Positions 24,654 to 33,429 of a stretch of DNA of 64,000 nt are shown one piece after another. Source of the DNA: Williamsoniiplasma luminosum (GTDB lineage: Bacteria; Bacillota_I; Bacilli_A; Mycoplasmatales; Mycoplasmataceae); the NCBI RefSeq assembly GCF_002803985.1, contig NZ_CP024963.1, forward strand, positions 744,001-808,000, in the 5' to 3' direction. The notes beneath the pieces are model-generated. The model was given only the letters and a program-made list of their open reading frames with translations, did not search any database and had not been told where the DNA came from. The position numbers and the translations under genes are program-made. Each line of letters begins with the position of its first letter. Positions within the stretch are counted from its first letter, which is position 1.

Positions 24654-24667
24654 AATTTCCTCTAATT

Positions 24668-24967
24668 TTAATTTCTACTATATGCAATCGCAATATTTTT
24701 TGGTTTCAGGTTTAATGTTTGTTGGGCTGCTTGTTCAATATTTTGATTAACTTTTTTTTCATTCACATGCGTGGTTAAAATCCCTTTTGGCAAAACAATT
24801 TTGACCAAAATGTATAATAAATTATCATGTGTAATTTCAGTTTGAATTTCAACATTGACGATTTCTTTTGGTAATGAAGTTTTAGCTGCATTTAATAATA
24901 ATTTATTAAAGGCAGCTAATCGCATATCCAACGATCCCCTAGAATTTTTTTCAATTGCTATATACAT
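24668..24967 (-). CDS. Asp23/Gls24-like small protein (MMB_0454-type)
   Basis: A 99-aa hydrophilic protein without signal peptide. The pattern ERNSRGSLDMRLAAFNKLLLNAAKT, then a strand-rich middle (EIVNVEIQTEI, LLYILVKIVLPKG) and a final helix EQAAQQTLNLKPKNIAIAYS, is like a reduced Asp23/Gls24 fold. In Firmicutes asp23-family genes often sit next to efp, as here (9-nt gap). The role in a wall-less cell is unknown; membrane anchoring of Asp23 proteins is known in other species, but I see no partner here. AGGTGA ribosome-binding site precedes the ATG. Confidence 0.65.
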   Translation of the reverse strand: MYIAIEKNSRGSLDMRLAAFNKLLLNAAKTSLPKEIVNVEIQTEITHDNLLYILVKIVLPKGILTTHVNEKKVNQNIEQAAQQTLNLKPKNIAIAYSRN

Positions 24968-24975
24968 AAACTCAC

Positions 24976-25533
24976 CTATTGTGCACGTCCGGCATATTTG
25001 CCATCAACTGTGTTGACAATCACAACAGTTCCTTCTGTGACAAATAATGGAACTTGAATTTCTCAACCAGTTTCAACAGTGGCTTTTTTTTGTGCCCCAC
25101 TTGTTGTGTCACCTTTAACTGCAGCTTCTGCTTCAATAATTTTCAATTCAACTTTATCTGGAAGTGCAACTCCAAGAATTTCACCTTCATATTCAGTCAT
25201 TTTAATCATTAATCCATCAGTTAAAAAGTTTTTTTCTCAATCAAGATTTTTCATTGGTATTTGAACTTGGTCGTATGTTCCAACATCCATTAAATATGCA
25301 TCATTACCATCATTGTATAAATATTGCATTTCTTTACGTTCAATCATTGCTTTATCAACTTTATCTCCACCTGTGAAAGTCATTTCAGTACGACTTCCAC
25401 TTCTTAAGTTTTTGACTTTGACTGTTACTTTGCCTTGTTGGCGACCAGTTTTAGAAAACGATTGGTCAATGACAACATAAATATTATTTTCATATAAAAA
25501 TGTTGTTCCAGGTCTTAAATCATTAACGTTCAT
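24976..25533 (-). CDS. efp: Elongation factor P
   Basis: EF-P of 185 aa, which relieves ribosome stalling at polyproline stretches. Domain I has VNDLRPGTTFLYENNIYVV and the loop SKTGRQQGKVTVKVKNLRSG; domain II has EMQYLYNDGNDAYLMD; domain III ends [41 protein letters not shown]. The loop residue that is normally modified (Lys in the KPGKG sequence of Bacillus and E. coli) aligns with Arg here. Starts after a GGAGGG ribosome-binding site. Confidence 0.96.
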
Positions 25534-25565
25534 AAACCCTCCTTTTTTCTTTTAACACTTTAATT

Positions 25566-25571
25566 ATTATA
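25566..25571 (-). promoter_or_regulatory. -10 element upstream of efp
   Basis: TATAAT on the minus strand about 33 nt before the efp start. The -35 is poorly conserved. Confidence 0.45.
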
Positions 25572-25613
25572 AACTATCTCTCTTGATTTAGGAATCAGAA
25601 AATATCAAATTAT

Positions 25614-25697
25614 AAAAAATAAATTCGACAAATTCCAATCTTGATCATCCTCATTGATGCTCTTGTTTGGTGAGATTATTTGTCGAATTTATTTTTT
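25614..25697 (-). terminator. Long-armed hairpin after ECF S component A
   Basis: A perfect 20-bp inverted repeat (25614-25633 with 25678-25697) enclosing 44 nt, with AATCT/AGATT able to extend the stem inward. It begins 9 nt after the stop codon of the gene at 25707. The distal arm ends in a T-run, so it probably terminates transcription. A related hairpin with a compensatory pair change follows the paralogous gene (26637-26690). Confidence 0.7.
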
Positions 25698-25706
25698 TAG
25701 GGCTTT

Positions 25707-26351
25707 TTATTTTTGGTCTTTTTCATGCATTATCTTTTGCAGACAATTTTCTTTTTCGTCTAAGATTTGATAATCAAAATCATTTGGATTTTGATTTTTG
25801 AAAAAATCAGGATGTTGAATTTGTCTTTCAATAAATTTTTTAAATGATTTTGTATTTAAACCAACATAGACAACAACCCCAATTACAGCTGACACACCTA
25901 ATTGAATTGAGTTGACAATTGTTTTTCAAATCGCAGTTGATGAAGCAGCATCAGATCCGATATTCATAAAATATCAATACAATCCATAAAGTAAAACAAA
26001 GGAAGCTGAAATCGGAATTGCCCCATATGGGGTGATGAATTTACTTAGTACTTTACAAACCACATACATTAAAATATGAATTGCGATTGAAGCTGGAATG
26101 TAATGAAAAACCCCAGCAATAATATCTAATAACATTGGATAAATCATGCCAGCAATAAACATCATTGGTCCAGGAATGATACAAACTAATCCTAAAAACA
26201 ATCCATCTGATGCCTGAAATCGAGCACTACTAATATCAAATAACATCGTTGTTAATCCGAACGCCACTAACAATCCGGTGATCACTGCTGTTTGAGCAAG
26301 ATATTTAATTTTTTTAAAATAACTAAACCAGTTAATTGTTCAATTAATCAT
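25707..26351 (-). CDS. Putative ECF transporter S component (paralog A)
   Basis: A 214-aa integral membrane protein with about six hydrophobic segments. Residues 10-105 contain FKKIKYLAQTAVITGLLVAFGLTTML, GLFLGLVCIIPGPMMFIAGMIYPMLLDIIAG and AIHILMYVVCKVL; these fit substrate-capture subunits of energy-coupling-factor transporters, in particular the MPN527-like family of mollicutes. The last 45 residues are a charged cytoplasmic tail. ECF S components share a general EcfA/T module, which would be elsewhere in the genome; the vitamin or cofactor substrate cannot be told. The ATG at 26351 overlaps the stop of a possible 32-codon leader ORF. A strong promoter lies about 215 nt upstream. Confidence 0.65.
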
Positions 26352-26442
26352 TTGCCATCACCTCATTTTTTGTTGTTTGATGATTCATGATAATCAACAC
26401 GATATTATTTAAATTTTGTTTTTTGATTTGATTTTTTAACAA
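26344..26442 (-). CDS. Possible small leader ORF overlapping ECF gene A
   Basis: A 32-aa ORF (TTG start) ending KNEVMAND. It is preceded at 9 nt by AGAGGGG, and its TAA overlaps the ATG of the downstream gene within AATGATTAA, the arrangement seen in translationally coupled genes. I do not recognise the peptide. It may be real, a regulatory upstream ORF, or chance in AT-rich sequence. Confidence 0.3.
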   Translation of the reverse strand: MLKNQIKKQNLNNIVLIIMNHQTTKNEVMAND

Positions 26443-26503
26443 TTTAATCAACCCCTCTCTTGTTGCATTATTACCCTTAAAATTGATATTTTAAACATTT
26501 CCG

Positions 26504-26524
26504 CGTAAAAAAAGCTTTTGCTTT
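26504..26524 (-). promoter_or_regulatory. Small terminator-like hairpin in leader of ECF gene A
   Basis: AAAGC-AAAA-GCTTT on the minus strand followed by a run of seven T. It lies in the long untranslated leader, about 40 nt after the predicted transcription start, and could attenuate the transcript. The stem is only 5 bp. Confidence 0.35.
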
Positions 26525-26565
26525 GAGAAAAATTATTTAAAAAATAAAGGTAACAATCTATGATG

Positions 26566-26596
26566 ATTATAGCTTTCAAAAGTGTTTTTGTGTCAA
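26566..26596 (-). promoter_or_regulatory. Promoter for ECF gene A
   Basis: Perfect -35 TTGACA (26596-26591) and perfect -10 TATAAT (26571-26566), with a 19-nt spacer. Transcription would start near 26558, about 205 nt before the start codon. Confidence 0.6.
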
Positions 26597-26636
26597 ATTA
26601 TTTTTATTTTTTCCAATAATGAGTGATTAAAGTGGA

Positions 26637-26690
26637 AAAAATTCTACAAATTATCTGCTTTTTAGGAAGTTAGGAATTTGTAGAATTTTT
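26637..26690 (-). terminator. Long-armed hairpin after ECF S component B
   Basis: A perfect 16-bp inverted repeat (26637-26652 with 26675-26690) enclosing 22 nt, starting 12 nt after the stop codon of the gene at 26703. Arms read AAATTCTACAAATT and complement; in the hairpin after paralog A the same arm is AAATTCGACAAATT, with a matching change on the other side. Confidence 0.65.
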
Positions 26691-26702
26691 GATTTTTTAA
26701 TA

Positions 26703-27362
26703 TTAATTTGGTGTTGGTTCGGTTGGTGGTTTTTCAGGATCTTTGTTTTTTAAAGTTGGTGTTTCTGGTTCAATTTTAGTTGGTTCATCTTGATTTGGTT
26801 TCTTTGCCAAATTCGGATTTGGCATTTGATTTTCAATAAAACGTTTAAATGATTTTCTATTTAAAGCGAAGAAAATCACTAACCCAATCAAGACTGAAAA
26901 TCCATATTGAACTGCATCCACAACTAGTTCAGTCATCGCATTTGCATCGCCTGTTCCTGTATTTAAACCTAGTAAATATGCATATAGAACATAAATAAAA
27001 ATCAATAATGCAGAGATTGGAATTGCTCCATATCCAGTGATTACTTTACCCAACATTTTACAAGCAACAAAGATTAAAACATGCACAAGAATTGAAACGG
27101 GAATAAAAAGAAATCCGCCACTGATCAGATCTAAAAGCATCGGATAAATAATTCCGGCCACTAACATCATTGGCCCGGGAATAATACAAATTAAACCTAA
27201 AAATAATCCATCTGCAATTTGAAAAATAATTCCATTAATTTGAAAATGAAATCATGTTGTTGTCAAACCAAGAGCCACCAACAAAGCAGTTATCACTGCT
27301 GTTTGGGCAATATATTTAATTTTTTTGAAGTAACTTAACCATGTAATTATTAAAATAATCAT
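26703..27362 (-). CDS. Putative ECF transporter S component (paralog B)
   Basis: A 219-aa membrane protein paralogous to the gene at 25707: the N-terminus TWLSYFKKIKYIAQTAVIT, the motif LFLGLICIIPGPMMLVAGIIYPMLLDLISG and YGAIPISALLIFIYVLY align closely. About six membrane segments are followed by a cytoplasmic tail that differs from paralog A, being rich in Pro, Thr and Glu (PTKIEPETPTLKNKDPEKPP). The pair most likely arose by tandem duplication that included the downstream hairpin. A GGAGG ribosome-binding site precedes 27362. Confidence 0.65.
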
Positions 27363-27390
27363 TAAAACCTCCATTTATATAGATTCATTT

Positions 27391-27417
27391 ACAGCATTAA
27401 AGGCACTTTGATGCTGT
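27391..27417. promoter_or_regulatory. Inverted repeat in leader of ECF gene B
   Basis: ACAGCATTAAAG-GCA-CTTTGATGCTGT, an 11 of 12 bp palindrome about 30 nt before the start of the gene. It could be an operator or an RNA hairpin. A TATATAAAT stretch lies just downstream on the minus strand. Confidence 0.45.
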
Positions 27418-27552
27418 TTAATTTTTGAAGTTTAAGACTAAGATTTTGATTTAACTAAAAACCAGAATCAGTTAATCGACTTCAATATAATTGTATGCTT
27501 CAATTCAGGTTTGGTTTTAAAAATTTAAAATTTTTTATTTTGATTTGTTTTA

Positions 27553-28554
27553 TTAATCCTTTTGATTATTTTTTTGGGCTAATTTGGTTAAGTAATCACC
27601 AAACATAACACCATTTTCAATTTCTTGACTGTTCATCGCAAAAACACCAGCATTGCTTGGGTTTTTGCCTTGTTTTTGAATGACTAATATTTTAATTAGA
27701 CCACTCCCTGTTTGGACAATAATTCCTTCTTTATCAAAATAAAGAATTTCACCGGGAAAGTGCACTTTGCGATTCAAGGGAAAAAGATCATTATCTGTTA
27801 ATAATCTTGCTTGATGGATTTTAAATCGCACATCATTGATGTTTGTAAACGCATTGGGAATTGGGGCTAATGCTCGAATCTGGTTATGAATTTCAAAAGC
27901 ACTTTGTTCTCAATTAATTCTTTCTTCTTCGCTTGAAATATTTTTACAAAATGTCGCTTGTGTTTCATCTTGGTCAATTGGAGGGAGTTTATTTTCACCA
28001 ATCAAACTTAAAGTTTCTTGAATTAATAAAGCTCCAGCTTGACCCATTTTTTTAAATAAAGTTCCGCTATCATCACTTGGTTCAATGCTCACTTTTTTTT
28101 GAGCAAAATAAGGACCTGCATCCATTCTTTTAACCATTCGCATTAAACTCATTCCCGTTTGGGTTTCTCCATTTCAAATTGCATATTGAATTGGAGCTCC
28201 ACCACGATATTTTGGTAATAAACTTCCATGTAAATTTAATGGTTCAATTTTAGCTAAATTTAAAATTTTTTCAGGAATAAATTGACCATAAGCACAAGTA
28301 ATAATAAAGTCGGGATTTGCTTGTTTGATCACTTCAAAATCATCAATAATTTTTTGTGGTTGAATGATTTTTAAATCATTTTCTAAAGCAATTTGTTTAA
28401 CTGGTGGGGGCAACAATTCTTTTTTGCGCCCGACTAATTTGTCTGGCTGACAAATTACAAGCGTTAAATTCACTTCTTGCATTTGGATTAATTGTTTCAG
28501 AATTGTTGCCCCAATTTCTGGTGTACCACAAAAAACAACATTATATTTTTTCAT
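27553..28554 (-). CDS. fmt: Methionyl-tRNA formyltransferase
   Basis: Fmt, 333 aa, formylates initiator Met-tRNA using 10-formyltetrahydrofolate. Visible features are the N-terminal YNVVFCGTPEIGATIL, the loop CQPDKLVGRKKELLPPPVKQIA, the active-site block ITCAYGQFIPEKIL...PLNLHGSLLPKYRGGAPIQ (Asn, His and the nearby Asp), and the C-terminal OB-like domain with PNAFTNINDVRFKIHQARL. The start at 28554 overlaps the end of the DUF2779 gene by 14 nt. Confidence 0.96.
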
Positions 28555-30661
28555 GTTTTTGACCCTCTTCAAATATTTCTTTGACCTTCTGTAAAATGAC
28601 AACCATCGCTAAAGTATCTCGCCCACAATATGCTAATAAATCTGGATAAATATTTTCTTTTCATTGTTTTGTATCAATAAAACCATCCATATATTCTCTA
28701 AATGTTTGACTCGCTTTATCACCTTTATTAATTGTCAAATCTTCATAAGTAAAATCTGCTGCTAATGCTGGTTGCGTTTTTTTGATTGAATAACTTCCAT
28801 TGAACAATGGATGATAAACAATATACCAATCACGTTCACCTTTTTTACCTTTAAAAAAGTTCATTAAATCAATTGTGTTTTGCACAATGTACATCAAAGG
28901 TTTGGCAACTTGGGGAAACAAAAACGCTAAACGTTTTAACACCATTTGTTCAAATGCTTTGTTATACGCGACATAAACGCCTTGATTATAACTAAAAATA
29001 TCTTTTAAAAAACGATAAATAAATTCTGGACGTGGGTCGATTTGAACATTGGCTAAAAATTCTCGATGTTCCATTGTGCTTGGTTTTTGATAATCAAATT
29101 GATCATTTAAAATTACATCCATTGAGTATTGAAATGGAGTTTGATAATAACTATTAATTTTATTAAAGCGGGGAATTGCTCATTTAGCTGTTTCAAAATC
29201 ATACATAATCACTGGATATTGTTCATAGCTTTTTAATTCTTCACCAACTTGAAAATGATTGGTAATAATATTATTTCAATCAAAATTCTTGGGGTCTTTG
29301 GCATATTCTTTATACACATCAAAATGAATAAAGTGTTGAGGTTGAAAAAAGGGTTTATTTGGATCGGTTCTTAATTGTAAATCTAAGTGATTCAAAGATT
29401 TAATTTCATCCAAGTAAATTTGTCCAGTTTCTAAATAAGCATAAGCTTTATGATGGGCTGTAAAATTTGATGAACCCGTAAAATTAAAAATCGTTTCACG
29501 AGTTTTATCAAATCACGGCATCACATGATTACAAGCAATATTTGTGGTACTAAAACTTGCGAAATTAAAACCTTGTTTTGGAAAATGTTTCATTAACATT
29601 TCACAAATTGGTTGTTTAAAATAGGCCGAAATTTGGTGTTGATCATAGGCCATTAAATTTGTTAATTGAACCATTAAATGATCTAAATTACCATCCTTTT
29701 TAAAATCATTATACAAGCTCATAAAGGTCACATTTTTTTTATATTCTTCATCAATAATTAAAAAGTTTGCATATTCACTTTTATCTAAAATTTCGTTATC
29801 CTCTGGCGGAATTTTAAATGGTTGAAGTTCGTCAACAATTGCTTTTGCTTCATCAAAAGCAATTGGTAAAATTTTACTTTCTCATTCTTTGATCATTTTT
29901 TTAAAAATTAATCCTTCAGGATTTTCAACACCACGAATATATGTGCGATCAATATGTCCTAAAAATAAATTATCAACAATAAATCCAAGTTTTTCTAAAA
30001 CTCAAGCTTGATACACTAAATCAAAAAAGTGGGGAGCTTTAAGTTCACCAACGGCTTTAAACTCAATAATTTCAACATGTTTGTTTGGTTTAAGTTTTAA
30101 AACGTCACAACGTACTTTGAAATTTTCTTGATCATAACTAAAAGCTGGTTCAAATAAATAAGCATAATCATCATAATGATTTTCTAATAATGCTCGGGTT
30201 TTAGCTTCTGCAGTTTGGAATTTATCAATCGAAAAATCTTCAATCAGTTTGGTATTTTTATTTTCTTTGGCATTAATTTGGGCATATAAATCATGAGCCG
30301 CTTCCCCAATCGCATTTCCATCCTCAATTTGCTCACCTGCAAATTGAGCAAGATCAAAACCATCATCATCAGTTCAAGCTTGATTAAAACTATTGACCAT
30401 CTTTTGTTCATCATCATTTAAATTCTTCTTTTGTGATAATTCGTAAATTTCAAAAAGATTAATGGCTTTGCCATCACTTTCAAAATCAGCTTCGGTTTCA
30501 ATTTTATCTTTACTCATATATTCAAAAATTTGATCGCGTCTTAAATTAACTGCAATTTTAAAATTATCTAAAGAGTGCCAAATTCAAGCACTTTTTCCAC
30601 ATTCAGTTAAAGCAGTTTTAAAATCCTCTTTACTTAGATTTGTTTTGTATATTTTTTCCAT
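28541..30661 (-). CDS. DUF2779 domain protein (nuclease-like)
   Basis: A 706-aa cytosolic protein. Near residue 195 a PD-(D/E)xK-like core is visible (VRCDVLKLKPNKHVEIIEFKA: Asp, then ExK). In the C-terminal third there are motifs like a DEDD 3'-5' exonuclease: VIMYDFETAKW near 485, VAYNKAFEQMVLKRL, and CGRDTLAM near 680. This arrangement of a RecB-like nuclease followed by an exonuclease-like domain matches DUF2779 proteins, common in Entomoplasmatales. Substrate and pathway are unknown; a DNA- or RNA-processing or defence role is inference. AAAGGG precedes the start, and a terminator of the next unit lies 33 nt upstream. Confidence 0.75.
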
Positions 30662-30693
30662 CTTCAATTCCCTTTCTTTAATTATATAAAAAA

Positions 30694-30715
30694 CAAAACC
30701 TAATTAAAGGTTTTG
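30694..30715 (-). terminator. Terminator after the spiralin-like gene
   Basis: CAAAACCT / AGGTTTTG stem with a short AT loop followed by TTTTTT on the minus strand, between the gene at 30748 and the DUF2779 gene. A nearly identical stem is used after lipoprotein L1 (31514-31533). Confidence 0.75.
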
Positions 30716-30747
30716 TCAATAAAGGGTCTGAAATTTCAATAAAGAAA

Positions 30748-31212
30748 TTAATCTCGAATTATAATCTCAAATTCACCAGTCAGAATTAATGATTGCGGAT
30801 TTGCCTTAATAGTAATTGAACCAGCAGCACTTGAATCACCTTGAACTGTATAATCTGTGTAAGCTTGGGCTTTGGGTGTTGTCGGAACTCTTTTTCTAAT
30901 TGTGGTTTTAATCAGATCATAGATTACATACATGGGAGTATCTGTATCCATATAAATATTATCAATATTTCCAAGATCAAATTTTTTGATATTAGTTTTA
31001 AATTCACCAGTTATTTTTGTTGATTCAGGCAATGCTGTAACATAAACATAAGAAGTGTAATTTGTTTCACTAATTACTTCATAATCCACGTCCACTTTAG
31101 TTCCTGCAATTTTCGCATCAATACCTTCTTTCACTCTTTGTAAAACAAGGGCTTTTGAATCTCCCACAGTAAATTCTTCAAGAGTAATTTGACTAATATC
31201 TACTTTACTCAT
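30748..31212 (-). CDS. Leaderless spiralin-like duplicated-module protein
   Basis: A 154-aa protein with no signal peptide and no Cys lipobox. It is an internal duplication of about 65 residues. Repeat 1 is ALVLQRVKEGIDAKI, VDVDYEV, YVYVTALPESTKITGEF; repeat 2 is MYVIYDLIKTTIRKR, AYTDYTV, SITIKANPQSLILTGEF. Between them, FDLGNIDNI resembles the linker of spiralin-like lipoproteins of Spiroplasma and Mesoplasma. Those proteins are normally exported, so a cytosolic copy is unusual. The ATG at 31212 overlaps by 8 nt the stop of a 15-codon upstream ORF with a better ribosome-binding site. It is separated from lipoprotein L1 by a terminator and 500 nt. Confidence 0.6.
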   Translation of the reverse strand: MSKVDISQITLEEFTVGDSKALVLQRVKEGIDAKIAGTKVDVDYEVISETNYTSYVYVTALPESTKITGEFKTNIKKFDLGNIDNIYMDTDTPMYVIYDLIKTTIRKRVPTTPKAQAYTDYTVQGDSSAAGSITIKANPQSLILTGEFEIIIRD

Positions 31213-31252
31213 TGAAACAACCTTTTTTGGGATTTTTGTTAACTTTAAACAT
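31205..31252 (-). CDS. Possible 15-aa upstream ORF (translational coupling)
   Basis: MFKVNKNPKKGCFNE, preceded by AGAAAGGA at good spacing. Its TAA overlaps the ATG of the spiralin-like gene (AATGAGTAA). Either a coupled leader peptide or a mutated remnant of an N-terminal extension. Confidence 0.35.
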   Translation of the reverse strand: MFKVNKNPKKGCFNE

Positions 31253-31412
31253 TTTTTTATCCTTTCTACGAATTATTGTTAAATTTTCTAATTTTATCAA
31301 TTTGCAATTTATTATTTTATTTTTTGTTTTTGAAATCATGATTTTAAATTTAATAAATTTAATTGTCTTCCTTCAAAAAAGTCTCAGATAATTCTTGTTT
31401 TTATTGTAAAGA

Positions 31413-31454
31413 TTTTTTTCTCTTCAATCTTAAAAAGAGGTGAAGAGAAAAAAA
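31413..31454. repeat. Strong inverted repeat upstream of spiralin-like gene
   Basis: TTTTTTCTCTTCA and its complement enclose about 14 nt. U-rich flanks on both sides would permit terminator activity in either direction. Confidence 0.55.
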
Positions 31455-31513
31455 TTATTTTATGTAGTGTCACTTTTTTTGTAACACTTATATTCGAAAA
31501 AGACAAATAAAAA

Positions 31514-31533
31514 ACAAAACCTGTTAAGGTTTT
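31514..31533 (-). terminator. Terminator downstream of lipoprotein L1
   Basis: CAAAACC / GGTTTTG stem with a 6-nt loop and a following TTTTTT on the minus strand. It lies about 190 nt after the L1 stop codon, an unusually long 3' tail. Confidence 0.65.
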
Positions 31534-31575
31534 GTAAATAAAGAACTTGGATATTTATTCATGGTTTCGTTCTTG

Positions 31576-31636
31576 GGACACCAATATTTATTTTAATTAA
31601 ATCAAATAGATTTAGTTCAATTTTAAAATGGTGTCC
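31576..31636. repeat. Possible miniature inverted-repeat element
   Basis: GGACACCA (31576-31583) and its exact complement TGGTGTCC (31629-31636) flank 45 bp of AT-rich sequence. Its G/C-containing ends stand out in this region and resemble insertion-sequence terminal repeats. No transposase is present and no clear target duplication is seen. Confidence 0.35.
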
Positions 31637-31724
31637 TTAAGTTAATGCATTCTTTTTAATGATGTGTCATAAAAAAATAAATAAAATCTTATTTTAAATG
31701 TTCAGTATGTTGCCTCCGATTCAA

Positions 31725-33401
31725 CTAGTTTACTGTTTTACTCAAAAATTGGGATTTACCAACATCACTGTAAATATGATTTTCTATTGGATTAAGTTCC
31801 ATTTCTAATCGTCTTGAATAAGGAGTCATAGCCTCGACGGTGTACTTAATTTCAACACCTGGTATCTCTGTTTTACTTCCAGTAACAATTGTGTGTCCAT
31901 TAGGTAGTCGATCCCACTCATGGAATCCACGTCCAAAACGAGTTCAAAAATTACGTCCATCATTTAAATATTTTATAGATTCGAATTCCTTTACCATAGG
32001 ATTTATGGCATCTAAATATTCTTGAATATGTATCGCTTCGTATTTAATTTCAATTTTGTTTGTTTGTTTTGATTTAGCCCCTTTGTATATACCATTAGCA
32101 GTTGGAATGAAAGTAACTTGAAATGAACCAGGTCTCCATTGTTTTGGTTCTTCATATTTTTTTTCAATGTGAACATCGTTAACAATAGGAGTTTTATAGT
32201 TATTGGCTTCTAAACGCTTTTGCACTTGTTCTGCATTTTTGAATGCTGACTCAATTGCTTTTTCAAAAAAAGCTTGAAGATCACCTCTAATTGAATTCTG
32301 ACTTGATTGTTTTGAATTAGCTTCTTTGTATTTGCCATTTGGTTCTGGAATAAAATCCACATAAAACAAACCAGGACTGTCTGGAGCAGAAGCTTTTATG
32401 TATGTTGGTTTAATTTTTACATCTTGAATTTTAATTTGTCCATTGTTGTTTTGCTTTACATATTCTTCAGCTTCTTTTTCTGTTTTTATATTATTAGCTC
32501 TTCGTAGTTCTTTTTCAATTGCCTTTTCAAAAAAGATTTGATGGTCATATTCAAATGTATTTTTCTTTGAAGGGTCTGACAAAGCTCCTTGATATTTTCC
32601 ACCAGGTTTTGGGCTAAAAACTACATAAAATGAACCTTGTGTTTCTAGAGTTGGTTTTATGTAAAATATCTCAATTTTGACATCTGTTATTTTGTCTGGT
32701 TTGAAATCATTTATATAATCTTCGGCTTGTTTTTGGGTTTTGATTTCATTTGCATGTTTTTTTTCAAAAGCAATTTTATCATTAAATTCTGCTTGAATTC
32801 CAGGATCTTCAAATTTAATGATATTTAAATTTGAAGAGCGTGGAGCAGCTTCGCGATAAATTCCAGTTGGCGTTGGATTGAAAGCAGCTTGAAATGTACT
32901 TGTAGCATTAGGAAGAGGTGTTGTGTAAGCATTGGTAATGTCAACATCTTTAATGTTTGGTTTTTCATAATGGTCAGCGGCTGAACGGGTTTTAATTTCA
33001 TTGGCATAATTAAGTTCTTCAGCAATTGCTGCTTCAAATGCTGTTTGAACATCATATTCAATAACATTATTGGATGAACCAATTGGTCATGCACCACTAT
33101 ATTTTTCATTAGCAGTTGGTGTAAAAATCACTTGGAATAAACCTTTGTTTGTTGAAGTTGGAGATGTGTAATTTAATGCAATGTCAACATGTTCAATTTT
33201 AATTTCACCATTATCAAAAGTCTTTTTGTAATGATCAGCTTGTTTTTGAGTTGTTATTTGATTTGCTTGCTCAAGTTCTTTTTTAATTGCGTTTTGAAAA
33301 AGCAATTGTTCATTTTTTGTTGGATTACCACAAGCAACAACACTTGTAGCACTCCCTGCTAGCATTGATACACTGCCTAATAATATTAATAATTTTTTCA
33401 T
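31725..33401 (-). CDS. Lipoprotein L1 with tandem spiralin-like modules
   Basis: A 558-aa lipoprotein. The signal peptide ends in a lipobox (SVVAC, Cys24). The mature protein is built of about six tandem modules of 75-80 residues, each with a helix (like FQNAIKKELEQANQI), TQKQADHY, a strand with KIxxVxI, a Tyr-Pro segment and a strand like GLFQVIFTPTANEKYSGA. Equivalent blocks recur near residues 115, 195, 275, 355 and 440, and the last is divergent. The reading frame crosses TGA codons. This is a surface-exposed modular protein; binding or shielding is the likely role, and the ligand is unknown. It is the last gene of the run L2, RHH-like, L1, with AAAGGAGGT before the start. Confidence 0.8.
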
Positions 33402-33429
33402 AATGTTTTATACCTCCTTTAAAATGGTT

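Larger units (their letters stand above)
31213..31724. other. Intergenic region between L1 and the spiralin-like gene
   Basis: 512 bp apart from the short upstream ORF. It contains the L1 terminator (31514-31533), a strong 13-bp inverted repeat TTTTTCTCTTCA / TGAAGAGAAAAA (31413-31454), a small AGTGT/ACACT stem near 31466-31490 and a 61-bp element with GGACACCA/TGGTGTCC ends (31576-31636). I see no convincing longer reading frame. Confidence 0.6.

Noticed and set aside
32825-33109. Minus-strand 94-codon frame inside lipoprotein L1
   Set aside because: Shadow frame of the repeat modules; low-complexity Leu/Met/Lys/Gln without a ribosome-binding site.
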